NCBI GenBank assembly: GCA_027014115.1
Contig: JALWEJ010000048.1
Coordinates: 1-39,725 of the forward strand
From: Desulfurellales bacterium
Lineage (GTDB): Bacteria; Campylobacterota_A; Desulfurellia; Desulfurellales; Hippeaceae
Direction of reading: 5' to 3'
DNA length: 39,725 bases
Part shown: in pieces, positions 8,481-17,179 of the stretch
Numbering within the stretch: position 1 is the stretch's first letter
Layout: each line of letters starts with the position of its first letter
Notes under the pieces: model-generated
What the model saw: only the letters and a program-made list of their open reading frames with translations
What the model was told of the DNA's origin: nothing
Databases searched by the model: none
Position numbers and translations under genes: made by a program

Positions 8481-8762
8481 TTATATAACCTTGGGAACCT
8501 TAAAGGCACAATCGCCACTTTCCGGAGCATTCAACAAAGCGGTATCATTATCCAAAGATTCAACAACAGCATCTTCTCTAAAAACATTACTCAAATCATT
8601 GATATGAAATGCCGCTTCCTGCTCAGATAAATCCAAAGCGTCAATTTCCTTCATATATTCGAGTATTTCATTGAATTGATTAGAAAACTTCTCAACACCC
8701 TCTTCATTAATCTCCAGCATTGCTAGTGCTGCGATTTTTTTTATATCCTCTTTTGTAATCAT
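8481..8762 (-). CDS. gatC: Glutamyl/aspartyl-tRNA amidotransferase subunit C
   Basis: Small stabilising subunit of GatCAB. The 93 residues show the usual layout: ITKEDIKKIAALAMLEINEE at the start, a linker with FREDAV, and the C-terminal ALLNAPESGDCAFKVPKVI that wraps around GatA. The start follows a GGGGTGA site and lies 3 bp after the truA stop. Confidence 0.95.
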   Translation of the reverse strand: MITKEDIKKIAALAMLEINEEGVEKFSNQFNEILEYMKEIDALDLSEQEAAFHINDLSNVFREDAVVESLDNDTALLNAPESGDCAFKVPKVI

Positions 8763-8765
8763 TTT

Positions 8766-9494
8766 TCACCCCTTTTTGTAATAGACCTTAGTCAAAAACA
8801 ATCCGTTAGGCGGCGCCTTGTGTGATTTAACCTCCGCCTGTTCTTGGATTATATTATTGAAAGTATCTATTTTCAAGCTGTTTGTGGAAAAAGCAACAAG
8901 ACTCCCTACAATATTCCTCACCATACCCCTCAAAAATCCGTTTGACCGTATGTGAAAGATTAAAAAACCCCTAAACTGTTTTATGTGTAAAAAATACACC
9001 CTGCGAACACAGTTTTTACTGCTGTTTTCGTTGGATATGAAGGAATAATCTTTTTTACCTTCAAAAATATGCTTAACCTGCTTCATTAACGCAACATCAA
9101 GCAATCCCGAAATCTGCCAAGAATACTTATAATAAAAAGGGTTGGGTTTTGATGAATTGTATATAAAATAGACATAATCTCTATAAACTGCAGAATACCT
9201 GCTGTGGAAAGTTTCATTTACAGATGAAACATCCATAATGCGTATATCTTTTGGCAAAATGGAATTAAGCGCAGCCTGCAAATTTTTCATAGGAATAGTG
9301 TCGAAAGGAGAAAAAAAATCAATATATTGAGCAAGTGCATGAACACCAGTATCGGTTCTACCGGCATAATTTATTTTAATTTCACATTTATAGATAATCG
9401 ATAAAGCTTTTTCTATGCGTTCTTGAACTGTATCGGCATTCGGTTGAATCTGAAATCCGTGATAATTTGTGCCGTCGTAGGCAACCTTAGCCAA
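8766..9494 (-). CDS. truA: tRNA pseudouridine(38-40) synthase TruA
   Basis: Converts uridines 38-40 of the anticodon stem-loop to pseudouridine. The 242 residues include VAYDGTNYHGFQIQPNADTV, the catalytic aspartate in YAGRTDTGVHALAQ, and the C-terminal FLRGMVRNIVG motif. The frame upstream contains only a few codons before a stop and no ATG or GTG, so TTG 9494 is the likely start; it has no clear ribosome-binding site, suggesting coupling to tldD, which ends 9 bp upstream. Confidence 0.95.
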   Translation of the reverse strand: MAKVAYDGTNYHGFQIQPNADTVQERIEKALSIIYKCEIKINYAGRTDTGVHALAQYIDFFSPFDTIPMKNLQAALNSILPKDIRIMDVSSVNETFHSRYSAVYRDYVYFIYNSSKPNPFYYKYSWQISGLLDVALMKQVKHIFEGKKDYSFISNENSSKNCVRRVYFLHIKQFRGFLIFHIRSNGFLRGMVRNIVGSLVAFSTNSLKIDTFNNIIQEQAEVKSHKAPPNGLFLTKVYYKKG

Positions 9495-9502
9495 ATAATG
9501 TG

Positions 9503-10861
9503 CTATAGCGCACTACCTCCAACCATTATGGAAGGAATTCGCAGCGTAGGCTCACCATCGGTTACAGGAACACCCTGTCCGCCCTTGCCGCATGTCCCAA
9601 CCTCAACACCGAAATCACTGCCTACCATATCAATCTCTTCAAGCACCTTAGGACCGTTTCCAATCAGTGTGGCGCCTCTAACCATATTACCTACTTTACC
9701 ATTTTTAATAATATAGCCCTCATTAACCTCAAAAACAAAATCTCCGGTAACAGGGTTAACCTGTCCGCCGCCCATATGTTTTACAAACAGACCTGAATCG
9801 ACCGAAGCTACAATCTCCTCAGGGTCGTCTTCACCCGGAAGAATATATGTGTTTGACATCCTTACAATCGGTGCAAATCTGTATGATTCTCTTCTTGAGT
9901 TACCCGTTGTCTCTTTTTGTGCAAAATTTGCATATATTTTATCAAACATATAATTCTTCAGAATACCATTTTCTATCAATAATGTATTTTGAGCTTTGCT
10001 GCCCTCATCATCATAAACAAAAGAGCCTCTCATCATAGGTCTTGTAGCATCATCAACAACGGTTATTTTGCTGTTTGCAACTTTTTCTCCAAGCTTATTT
10101 TTATACACACTCATCGACTCATATACTAAATCAGCCTCAAGCCCGTGCCCAACAGCTTCGTGAATCATAGTTCCACCTGCAGATGAAGACAGTACAACAC
10201 TCATCATTCTTGCCTCAAGCGGTGGAGACATTATAAGCTCTATGAGTTTTTCTGTCATATCTTCAGCCACAGACTCAAAATTTAAGCTCTCAAAAAATTC
10301 AAAGCCGCCAAGATACCCGAAAGGCTTTCTTGATGTTTGAATAACATCCTCTTTTTTTGCGGTCATTTCGATAAACAAAACCGTATATACCCGTTTTTCA
10401 GCCACATATTGACCCTGTTCATTAATTATTTCAATCTCTTTTATTTTATCCGAATATGTAAGACCAACCTGCTGAATTTCTTCATGCTTATAGGCAATTG
10501 AGTTAAATATTTCAAAGATGTCTTTTATTTTATCCAACTTAGGATAAATCCCTCCGTATGATTCAGCCGACACGGTTTCCGGTTTTATAAGGTTAAAGCT
10601 GCCGTTTTTCGAGACAGAACCGTAATCAGCCAAAAATTTAGATACATCAAAAACAGATTTTTCAGAGGTATCATAGGTTGAGGAAAAAAGGGTTGATAAT
10701 CCTTTAACCATCCTAACGCCAACACCGTCATCCCTACCTACTCTGATATTCTCTACTTCTTTGTTTTTTGCTTCAAACAGTCTAATACTTGATGTTTCTT
10801 TATAGATATCAAAAAAATCACAACCGGACTGTTTTAAAACACTATAGGAATCCTCATACAT
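9503..10861 (-). CDS. tldD: Metalloprotease TldD (U62 family)
   Basis: Zinc protease that, with TldE/PmbA, degrades unfolded peptides and processes some modified peptides. The 452-residue protein has the HExxxH zinc motif in MIHEAVGHGLEADL, the RMSNTYILPG segment and the C-terminal GCGKGGQ-type block (GTCGKGGQGVPVTDG). ATG 10861 is preceded by GAGGGTG at good spacing; the frame extends to a TTG at 10876 but that codon overlaps the ribosome-binding site. No tldE partner is adjacent. A hairpin separates it from ppsA. Confidence 0.95.
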   Translation of the reverse strand: MYEDSYSVLKQSGCDFFDIYKETSSIRLFEAKNKEVENIRVGRDDGVGVRMVKGLSTLFSSTYDTSEKSVFDVSKFLADYGSVSKNGSFNLIKPETVSAESYGGIYPKLDKIKDIFEIFNSIAYKHEEIQQVGLTYSDKIKEIEIINEQGQYVAEKRVYTVLFIEMTAKKEDVIQTSRKPFGYLGGFEFFESLNFESVAEDMTEKLIELIMSPPLEARMMSVVLSSSAGGTMIHEAVGHGLEADLVYESMSVYKNKLGEKVANSKITVVDDATRPMMRGSFVYDDEGSKAQNTLLIENGILKNYMFDKIYANFAQKETTGNSRRESYRFAPIVRMSNTYILPGEDDPEEIVASVDSGLFVKHMGGGQVNPVTGDFVFEVNEGYIIKNGKVGNMVRGATLIGNGPKVLEEIDMVGSDFGVEVGTCGKGGQGVPVTDGEPTLRIPSIMVGGSAL

Positions 10862-10878
10862 ACAAGACACCCTCAAAG

Positions 10879-10897
10879 AAGGGGCTAAAAGCCCCTT
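10879..10897 (-). terminator. Hairpin after ppsA, weak terminator or attenuator
   Basis: An 8-bp stem (AAGGGGCT at 10879-10886, AGCCCCTT at 10890-10897) with a 3-nt loop lies 3 bp after the ppsA stop codon. On the minus strand the stem's own TT is followed by CTTT, a poor T-tract, so read-through into tldD is likely. Confidence 0.5.
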
Positions 10898-10900
10898 TAA

Positions 10901-13294
10901 TTATCTTTCAAGCTTTTCTTCAAGTTTTTTGATATTCAAAATTGTCGACATAATACTGTCTGGGTTTAGACTCATAGAATCAATTCCATTTTCTACCAAA
11001 AATTCGGCAAAATCTGGAAAGTCACTTGGGCCCTGACCGCAGATACCCACAGATTTACCGTGTTTATGAGCTGTTTCCAGCAGCATGGAAATCATTCTCT
11101 TTACAGCTATATGCCTTTCATCAAACAGATGTGCAACAAGACCGGAATCTCTGTCAATACCAAGAGTCAACTGTGTCAAATCGTTAGAACCTATTGAGAA
11201 TCCATCAAAAATTTCTGCAAACTCATCTGCACAGATAACGTTGCTTGGTATCTCAGCCATAACGTATATCTCAAGACCATGTTCACCCTGAACAAGTCCG
11301 TTTTCTTTCATAACTTCTATAACTCTCTTTCCCTCTTCCGGTGTTCTACAAAAAGGAATCATTAAAGCAACATTTTGCAGTCCAAATTCCTCCCTAACCT
11401 TTTTCATTGCCCTGCATTCCAAAGCAAAACCCTCTTTATAGGCATCCGAATAGTAGCGTGATGCCCCCCTAAAGCCTATCATGGGGTTTTCCTCTTCAGG
11501 CTCAAACTCTGCACCGCCGATTAAATTTGCATACTCGTTTGTCTTAAAATCGCTCATTCTTACAAGAATTTGGTTTGGATAAACACTTGCTGCAAGCATG
11601 GATACACCCTCTGCCAGCTTATCAACAAAATACTGAGGCTTGTCATCATACCCGACCGTAAGTTTTTCTATAACCTCTTTTGCGCTTTTATCTTCGAGCT
11701 CGTTAAAGTGTATCAAGGCAAGTGGATGAACCTGAATGAACGAGCTTATAATAAACTCCATCCTTGCAAGACCTATACCGTCATTTGGTATGCTTGCACT
11801 CGCCAATGCTATTGAGGGATTGCCCAAATTCATTTTAATCTGTGTTTTTGGTTTTTCTATTTGCGACAAATCAACCGTTTCCACCTCATAATCGAGAGTC
11901 CCGCTATAAACATAACCTATTTCACCTTCGGCACAAGATATTGTTATTTCATCGCCTGTTTTTAGTTTTTCTGTTGCATCACCGCAACCAACAATAGCAG
12001 GAACCCCAAGCTCCCTCGAAATAATCGCAGCATGGCAAGTCCTTCCACCCCTATTGGTAATAATGGCAGATGCTTTTTTCATTATAGGTTCCCAGTCAGG
12101 GTCTGTCATATCGGTCACAAGAATCTCTCCGCTTTGGAATTTATCCATATCCTCAGGGTCATCTATAACATTTACCCTACCCGTTGCAATCTTGCTTCCT
12201 ACAGCTATACCCTCAACAAGAATATCGCCTTTTTCTTTCAGCTTATAGGTCTCAAGAACACTCAAGCTTTTTCTTGATTGAACAGTCTCAGGCCTTGCTT
12301 GAACAACAAAAAGCTGATTTGTCTTACCGCATTTTGCCCACTCTATATCCATAGGTGTATATCTTCCGTTTTTCTTTGAATAGTGATCTTCTATTGAAAC
12401 AGCCCACTTTGCTAAAGTTAAAATATCATCATCGGTTAAAGAAAATCTATTCCTTTCTTCTTCTGTTGTATCAACATCTTTTATTCCACCGTTTTCATCG
12501 TAGATTGCTTTATTGAGCTTAGAACCCAACCTTTTCTTTATTATTGCCTTATAGCCCTCTTTGAATGTGGGTTTAAAAACCATAAATTCATCAGGGTTAA
12601 CCTTTCCTGCTACTATATTTTCACCCAAACCGTAACTTGAGTTAATAACCACAGCCTGGTCAAAACCAGTTTCTGTATCTATAGAAAACATAACACCGCT
12701 TGATGCCAAGTCACTTCTTGCCATTTTTTGAACACATACAGACAAACCAATCTTGAAATGGTCGAAATCCTTATCATGTCTGTAGGATGTAGCCCTGTCT
12801 GTAAAAATGGAAGCATAGCAACTCTTGACATAATGCACAACATCTTCCAAACCTTTGACATTCAAATAGGTATCCTGCTGTCCGGCAAATGATGCATCGG
12901 GTAAATCCTCAGCCGTTGCCGAACTCCTTACTGCAACATCACTATTTTCTTCGTTATAATATTCACTAAGCTTTTTATATGCTTCCTTTATCTCATCATA
13001 CAAATCATCAGGCATTTCCGCATTGAATATTAAATCTCTTGCTTTTTTTGTTTTTTCTTTCAAGCTGTTTATATCGTGCGTATCAAGATTGCTTAAAACA
13101 TCGGAAATTTTATCGCGTAGATTGTTTGAATCAAGCAGATACCAGTAGGAATCAGCGGTTAGTGCAAAACCGTACGGCACATTTACCCCTTCTGATTTTA
13201 ACTCCTTAATCATCTCACCCAAAGATGCATTCTTTCCCCCCACCAACTTTACATCGTCGGCGCCAACCTCATCTAACCACTTGATATGCTTCAC
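10901..13294 (-). CDS. ppsA: Phosphoenolpyruvate synthase (pyruvate, water dikinase)
   Basis: Makes PEP from pyruvate and ATP, the entry to gluconeogenesis. The 797 residues match the family length. In order: N-terminal ATP-grasp domain (VGGKNASLGEMI; DVAVRSSATAEDLPDASFAG), swivelling domain with the phospho-histidine in GGRTCHAAIISRELGVPA, and C-terminal TIM barrel with the catalytic cysteine region GICGQGPSDFPDF. The EWAK and VQARPETV motifs separate PEP synthase from pyruvate phosphate dikinase, which is longer. GTG 13294 follows a strong GGGGGTG site. A promoter is predicted upstream and the gene may head a run through tldD-truA-gatCA. Confidence 0.95.
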   Translation of the reverse strand: MKHIKWLDEVGADDVKLVGGKNASLGEMIKELKSEGVNVPYGFALTADSYWYLLDSNNLRDKISDVLSNLDTHDINSLKEKTKKARDLIFNAEMPDDLYDEIKEAYKKLSEYYNEENSDVAVRSSATAEDLPDASFAGQQDTYLNVKGLEDVVHYVKSCYASIFTDRATSYRHDKDFDHFKIGLSVCVQKMARSDLASSGVMFSIDTETGFDQAVVINSSYGLGENIVAGKVNPDEFMVFKPTFKEGYKAIIKKRLGSKLNKAIYDENGGIKDVDTTEEERNRFSLTDDDILTLAKWAVSIEDHYSKKNGRYTPMDIEWAKCGKTNQLFVVQARPETVQSRKSLSVLETYKLKEKGDILVEGIAVGSKIATGRVNVIDDPEDMDKFQSGEILVTDMTDPDWEPIMKKASAIITNRGGRTCHAAIISRELGVPAIVGCGDATEKLKTGDEITISCAEGEIGYVYSGTLDYEVETVDLSQIEKPKTQIKMNLGNPSIALASASIPNDGIGLARMEFIISSFIQVHPLALIHFNELEDKSAKEVIEKLTVGYDDKPQYFVDKLAEGVSMLAASVYPNQILVRMSDFKTNEYANLIGGAEFEPEEENPMIGFRGASRYYSDAYKEGFALECRAMKKVREEFGLQNVALMIPFCRTPEEGKRVIEVMKENGLVQGEHGLEIYVMAEIPSNVICADEFAEIFDGFSIGSNDLTQLTLGIDRDSGLVAHLFDERHIAVKRMISMLLETAHKHGKSVGICGQGPSDFPDFAEFLVENGIDSMSLNPDSIMSTILNIKKLEEKLER

Positions 13295-13355
13295 TTAAAC
13301 ACCCCCAAATATAGTAATAAATGAATTAAAAATGCTAAACATCATATGTGTGCGA

Positions 13356-13385
13356 ATACTAACATAAATATACAGTTGTTTTCAA
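13356..13385 (-). promoter_or_regulatory. Possible sigma-70 promoter of ppsA
   Basis: Minus-strand TTGAAA (13380-13385) and TAGTAT (13356-13361) are separated by 18 bp, giving a start near 13350 and a leader of about 55 nt to GTG 13294. The spacing is at the edge of the usual range. Confidence 0.35.
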
Positions 13386-13429
13386 CCAAAAAACTGCAAA
13401 CAAAACATAGACAATTGCTTCAAGCATGT

Positions 13430-15160
13430 TCATGTTTTAATTATTTCACCCAATTTCCTTTTTGAATCTTTTGTAAATTCAATTTTTTGATTAATCTCAA
13501 AAAGCATAGTTGAAATTATTTTTTCGTTTTTACTTTTTATATTTAATGTTTCATTTAAAATAGAATCGATTTGGCTTAAAGTTTCCTCAATCTTTTGCTC
13601 CAAATCATATCCGAATTGACGGGTTGTCTCTTGTATGTTTTCAACAAGATAATGCCTTATCCTGCCGCAATGTCTGTCGAAGATTTCTTTTGTTGTCTTT
13701 ATAATATGCTTTTCAACAACAATCCTCCCAACAAAAAGAGGCAGTTTTTTTCTTAAAAAACCGCTCATAATCACCAAGGCATCCTCTTGATCTTTGAATT
13801 TAAATGAAAATTTTTGTTTTTCCAAAAAACTCTCACCTATTTCAAAAGGTTTTAGGTTCATATCAAAAAGAGATGAAGCTTTTTTTGTGATATTCCTTAT
13901 TGTTGCATTTGTTCTATCTCTAAAATCTGCGTATATACTTTCAACCTCTTTAGATAGAAATTCAACCTCATCCTGTTTGAACTTTTTAAAAATAGTTTTA
14001 ATTTCTGCCTGCATATTGTTTTTTAACAAATCCTCAAGTTCTTCTGTCTTTATTTTCTTATTCGACGCTGTTTTAAAAATATCTATCATCTTGTCAACCA
14101 ATGTTGTCAAGCGTTTATTTTTCAACGATTCTATATGTTCATCTATCGTTTTTATCAAAGTATCCGTTTTGCCATCCAATATAAATCTGTTTTCTCCTTT
14201 CTGTTTTTCAACAACAAAAAAAAATTCTCTAAATTCATCAGCCTTTTGCTTTAAATCATCCAAAGACATCTCGTTTGCACGCTTTTTAAGAATATATTCA
14301 GATTCAATAGAATCGAGTTTTCTAACAGCTGAGGATATAATAGAATCGCATAAAATATAATCCTTCTCTTTTTTTAAAGTTTCAATAATTGTGTTGTCAA
14401 TTACATTGATATTTGACTGTTTAAGCCTTTCTTGATTGTTCTCTTTTGTTGCCCAAAAAGCATCCAGAGCTGATATGCATACCATGTCTATTTCTTGATG
14501 CAGCTCTTTTGCTATAACATTTTTATTAAACTCCACAACGTCTTGAAGTTCTGTATCTTTAAGTAGGTCTTTTTTATTGAGTACAAAAAAGAATTTATGA
14601 ACAAATTCTTTTGAATCTTTCAAAAACTCCAATTCGGATTTGGTTATGGGGGGATCGGGGCTTAGCATAAAGACAGCAGCATCACAATTTGGGAGGTATC
14701 TATAGGTCACATCGGTATTGTGGTCAAAAATAGAACCGATTCCCGGTGTATCAATGATTCTTACACCGTCTTTTAAATAATCAGACGGATAGAAAACCGT
14801 TACCTGTTCAACATTTAATTTGTTGTGAGGATTATGTTTTTCTGTTACATATAGATTTATATTGTCAATATTGTCTTTACTTTTAGAGTGATTTTTATAT
14901 TCAATAATAATTTTTGGATCATCACCGTATTGTATTATCGTAACAATGGAGGTAAGTGGAACAACAGCACTTGGCAGAAGCTCTTCTTTGAGTAAAGCAT
15001 TGATAAATGTGGATTTTCCTCTTTTGAATTGGCCTATTACAACAAGATTGAACTCTTTTTTGTCAAGTTTGGAAGATAAGAGTTTAAAAAACCCATCTTC
15101 CAAACCCTTGCTAATATGTTCAAGCTCATTTTTTAACAAATCAAAACAGCTGTCATCCAT
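13430..15160 (-). CDS. Dynamin-like GTPase
   Basis: Bacterial dynamin-family protein of 576 residues, expected to act on membranes. The G domain shows G1 GQFKRGKST, a G2 threonine in VVPLTSIVT, G3 DTPGIGS and G4 NKKD. After it come long charged helices with coiled-coil character (residues ~290-430 and ~510-576) and a more hydrophobic patch (IMSGFLRKKLPLFVGRIVV) that could be the membrane paddle. ATG 15160 is preferred over a TTG two codons upstream, though neither has a clear ribosome-binding site. Family members often occur in tandem pairs; this one is alone, 42 bp after amtB, and could be read from the amtB promoter. Its role is unknown. Confidence 0.87.
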   Translation of the reverse strand: MDDSCFDLLKNELEHISKGLEDGFFKLLSSKLDKKEFNLVVIGQFKRGKSTFINALLKEELLPSAVVPLTSIVTIIQYGDDPKIIIEYKNHSKSKDNIDNINLYVTEKHNPHNKLNVEQVTVFYPSDYLKDGVRIIDTPGIGSIFDHNTDVTYRYLPNCDAAVFMLSPDPPITKSELEFLKDSKEFVHKFFFVLNKKDLLKDTELQDVVEFNKNVIAKELHQEIDMVCISALDAFWATKENNQERLKQSNINVIDNTIIETLKKEKDYILCDSIISSAVRKLDSIESEYILKKRANEMSLDDLKQKADEFREFFFVVEKQKGENRFILDGKTDTLIKTIDEHIESLKNKRLTTLVDKMIDIFKTASNKKIKTEELEDLLKNNMQAEIKTIFKKFKQDEVEFLSKEVESIYADFRDRTNATIRNITKKASSLFDMNLKPFEIGESFLEKQKFSFKFKDQEDALVIMSGFLRKKLPLFVGRIVVEKHIIKTTKEIFDRHCGRIRHYLVENIQETTRQFGYDLEQKIEETLSQIDSILNETLNIKSKNEKIISTMLFEINQKIEFTKDSKRKLGEIIKT

Positions 15161-15202
15161 ATTCAATAATTAACACTTTTCCAAACTGTTGTAAATATTA
15201 AT

Positions 15203-16486
15203 TTATAGATCAAATCCCTTTTCTGTATGAACGGCGATATCCAACCCCTTAACCTCATCCTCTTCGTCCACCCTCAAGCCATTTGTTAAAACAGATGTAA
15301 TCTTAATCGAGATTAGAGTGCCTATTGCAACAAAAAATACAACAGCCAAAACACCGATTAACTGAACAGACATTTGACTATATCCACCATAGATGAGTCC
15401 TGCAACACCGTTTACCTTCGGATCTGCCAATATACCTATAGAAATCATTCCCCACATACCATTTAATCCGTGTACGCCAAAAACGTCCAAAGAGTCATCG
15501 TACGAAAATTTATATTTTAAGTATCCCGTTGCAAACCAGCTTATAAGACCGGCAACGGTACCTATAACAATCGCCCCTTCGTTGTTAACAAAACCGGCGG
15601 CAGGAGTGATGGCAACAAGTCCTGCAACGGCACCGGATGCAACACCGAGCATAGTGGGGTGTTTATGCATAATCCAGTCCAACACCATCCAAGCAACAGC
15701 ACCCATTGCACCTGCCGTATTGGTTGTCAAAAAAGCATTTGAGGCCAAAGCACCTGAGGATAAAGCACTTCCTGCATTAAATCCAAACCACCCGAACCAA
15801 AGCATAGCTGCTCCAAAAACTGTCAGAGCTATGGATGATGGCGGCATTGAGGTCTTTTTAAACCCCCTTCTTGCACCCAGTACCAACGCAAAAACGAGTC
15901 CGGATATGCCAGATGCAGTCTCTACAACGAGCCCTCCGGCAAAATCGGCAATACCCATCTTTGCAAGCCAACCCCCACCCCAAACCCAGTGGGCAAGAGG
16001 AATATAAACAAAGCTAAACCATATAACACTAAAAACAACCCACGATGAAAATTTTACTCTCTCAACAATTGAACCACTAATCAAAGCTGTTGTTATGGCT
16101 GCAAATGTAAGTTGAAATGCACTAAATGCAAAAACAGAAATATGAGTACCACTTGCAACCTCATTAATATCAACATCCATAAAAAGATATTTAAAATTTC
16201 CTATAATGCCGCCTGTGTCTGTTCCAAAGGCAAGTGTATAACCATATACAATCCACAAAATACTGACAATGGCAAATGTAACAACGGACATGCCCATGGA
16301 GTTTAAAATGTTTTTGCTCCTTGCCATACCTCCGTAAAAGATAGCCAAACCGGCAGGTGTCATCATCATAACTAAAGCGGCAGAAATTAAAACCCATGCC
16401 GTATCTCCGCTATTTATACCGCTGGATGATGCAAATGCAAAAGATGGAAACATAGCTATAAAAACAAAAATAAATAACAACCTCAT
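15203..16486 (-). CDS. amtB: Ammonium transporter AmtB
   Basis: Ammonium channel of the inner membrane. The 427 residues begin with a signal-like helix (MRLLFIFVFIAMFPSFAFAS) then about eleven membrane segments. Family landmarks are GLAIFYGGMARSKN, SGSIVERVKF, the first twin-His region YIPLAHWVWGGGW and the second HGLNGMWG. The frame starts at 16528, but ATG 16486 has GGGGGTT upstream and starts the signal peptide. A sigma-54 promoter lies 38 bp upstream, as expected for nitrogen control. No glnK/PII gene adjoins it, which is unusual because amtB and glnK are normally paired. Confidence 0.96.
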   Translation of the reverse strand: MRLLFIFVFIAMFPSFAFASSSGINSGDTAWVLISAALVMMMTPAGLAIFYGGMARSKNILNSMGMSVVTFAIVSILWIVYGYTLAFGTDTGGIIGNFKYLFMDVDINEVASGTHISVFAFSAFQLTFAAITTALISGSIVERVKFSSWVVFSVIWFSFVYIPLAHWVWGGGWLAKMGIADFAGGLVVETASGISGLVFALVLGARRGFKKTSMPPSSIALTVFGAAMLWFGWFGFNAGSALSSGALASNAFLTTNTAGAMGAVAWMVLDWIMHKHPTMLGVASGAVAGLVAITPAAGFVNNEGAIVIGTVAGLISWFATGYLKYKFSYDDSLDVFGVHGLNGMWGMISIGILADPKVNGVAGLIYGGYSQMSVQLIGVLAVVFFVAIGTLISIKITSVLTNGLRVDEEDEVKGLDIAVHTEKGFDL

Positions 16487-16523
16487 ACATAACCCCCGCA
16501 AATAATTTCTTATGCTAAAAATA

Positions 16524-16539
16524 AGCAATTATAGTTCCA
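16524..16539 (-). promoter_or_regulatory. Predicted sigma-54 (RpoN) promoter of amtB
   Basis: The minus strand reads TGGAACTATAATTGCT, matching the sigma-54 consensus TGGCAC-N5-TTGCW at all but one position, with the GG and GC elements exactly 12 bp apart. The start site would be near 16513, about 27 nt before ATG 16486. amtB is a classic nitrogen-regulated sigma-54 target, and an NtrC-type activator is encoded at 30747-32090. Confidence 0.78.
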
Positions 16540-16548
16540 TTACTATGA

Positions 16549-16635
16549 TAACAACATATACAATAAATTATAAAAGCTGTTCAAAGAAAATAAATTACAT
16601 TATTGTAAGTGTGTTCACAAAATTGTATGTTGTTA
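16549..16635. repeat. Inverted repeat upstream of the amtB promoter
   Basis: The left arm TAACAACATATACAAT (16549-16564) and right arm ATTGTATGTTGTTA (16622-16635) are complementary over 14 bp, differing by a 2-nt AT insertion, with 57 bp between. The right arm includes the stop codon of the gene upstream of amtB. The left arm lies 10 bp before the -24 element. It could be a binding site pair for an activator or an RNA stem at the 3' end of the upstream transcript. Confidence 0.55.
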
Positions 16636-17166
16636 AACAGAAATATCTATCATAGAGGGGTCAAACTTTATATTTTGAGCCAAAAGGAGTGTGATTTGAG
16701 TATAAATTCTCATTTTTTTCTGCTGCAATTCAAGTTTTCTTGATTCTATCTTTTTTAAATCATTTTTGTAGATGCTTTTAAGAGAGTTGCTTTTTACAGC
16801 TTTTAACATGGTTTTTAGCTTAAATTCGTCATATGTATATTTTGTAATTCTTGCATTAATTTTAGAACCTATGCCGGATTTTATACGTTCGGTTTTATCT
16901 TTTTTCGGACAGTAGGTGGCAACGGAGGAATGTCCGCTTATTGCGGCAAGATAGCTACCTTGCTTAACAAGATTGAGATACAAATCTTTATCCACAATAT
17001 AGCAACCTTCTTTATTTGCCTTGCTTTCAAATCGCTGCAGGTTGCTTGACTCATGAGATGCAACCCGAGAGATTGAGTTTGAGGCTGTTGCTGCGCTTGA
17101 TGAACCCCACTCTCCCGGGTCTAATTTGTAGTACAGTATGGGGTTAGAGTGATTAATCTGCAACAC
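16633..17166 (-). CDS. Protein of unknown function, downstream of metG
   Basis: I do not recognise this 177-residue protein. The N-terminal ~55 residues are serine-rich and low in structure (GSSSAATASNSISR). A middle part has two cysteines (GCYIV, TYCPKK). The C-terminal ~70 residues are lysine-rich and helical (LKSIYKNDLKKIESRKLEL), probably coiled coil. There is no signal peptide or membrane helix. GTG 17166 follows AAGGAGG by 5 nt and lies 13 bp after the metG stop, so it is the last gene of that operon. An ATG four bases upstream is out of frame. Confidence 0.75.
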   Translation of the reverse strand: MLQINHSNPILYYKLDPGEWGSSSAATASNSISRVASHESSNLQRFESKANKEGCYIVDKDLYLNLVKQGSYLAAISGHSSVATYCPKKDKTERIKSGIGSKINARITKYTYDEFKLKTMLKAVKSNSLKSIYKNDLKKIESRKLELQQKKMRIYTQITLLLAQNIKFDPSMIDISV

Positions 17167-17179
17167 CCATACCTCCTTT

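Noticed and set aside
15393-16007. 204-codon open frame antisense to amtB
   Set aside because: Low-complexity Pro/Ala-rich product fully opposite amtB; a shadow frame.
16988-16996. Perfect DnaA box TTATCCACA
   Set aside because: It is a single copy inside a coding region without other boxes or an AT-rich unwinding element nearby, so it does not mark an origin.
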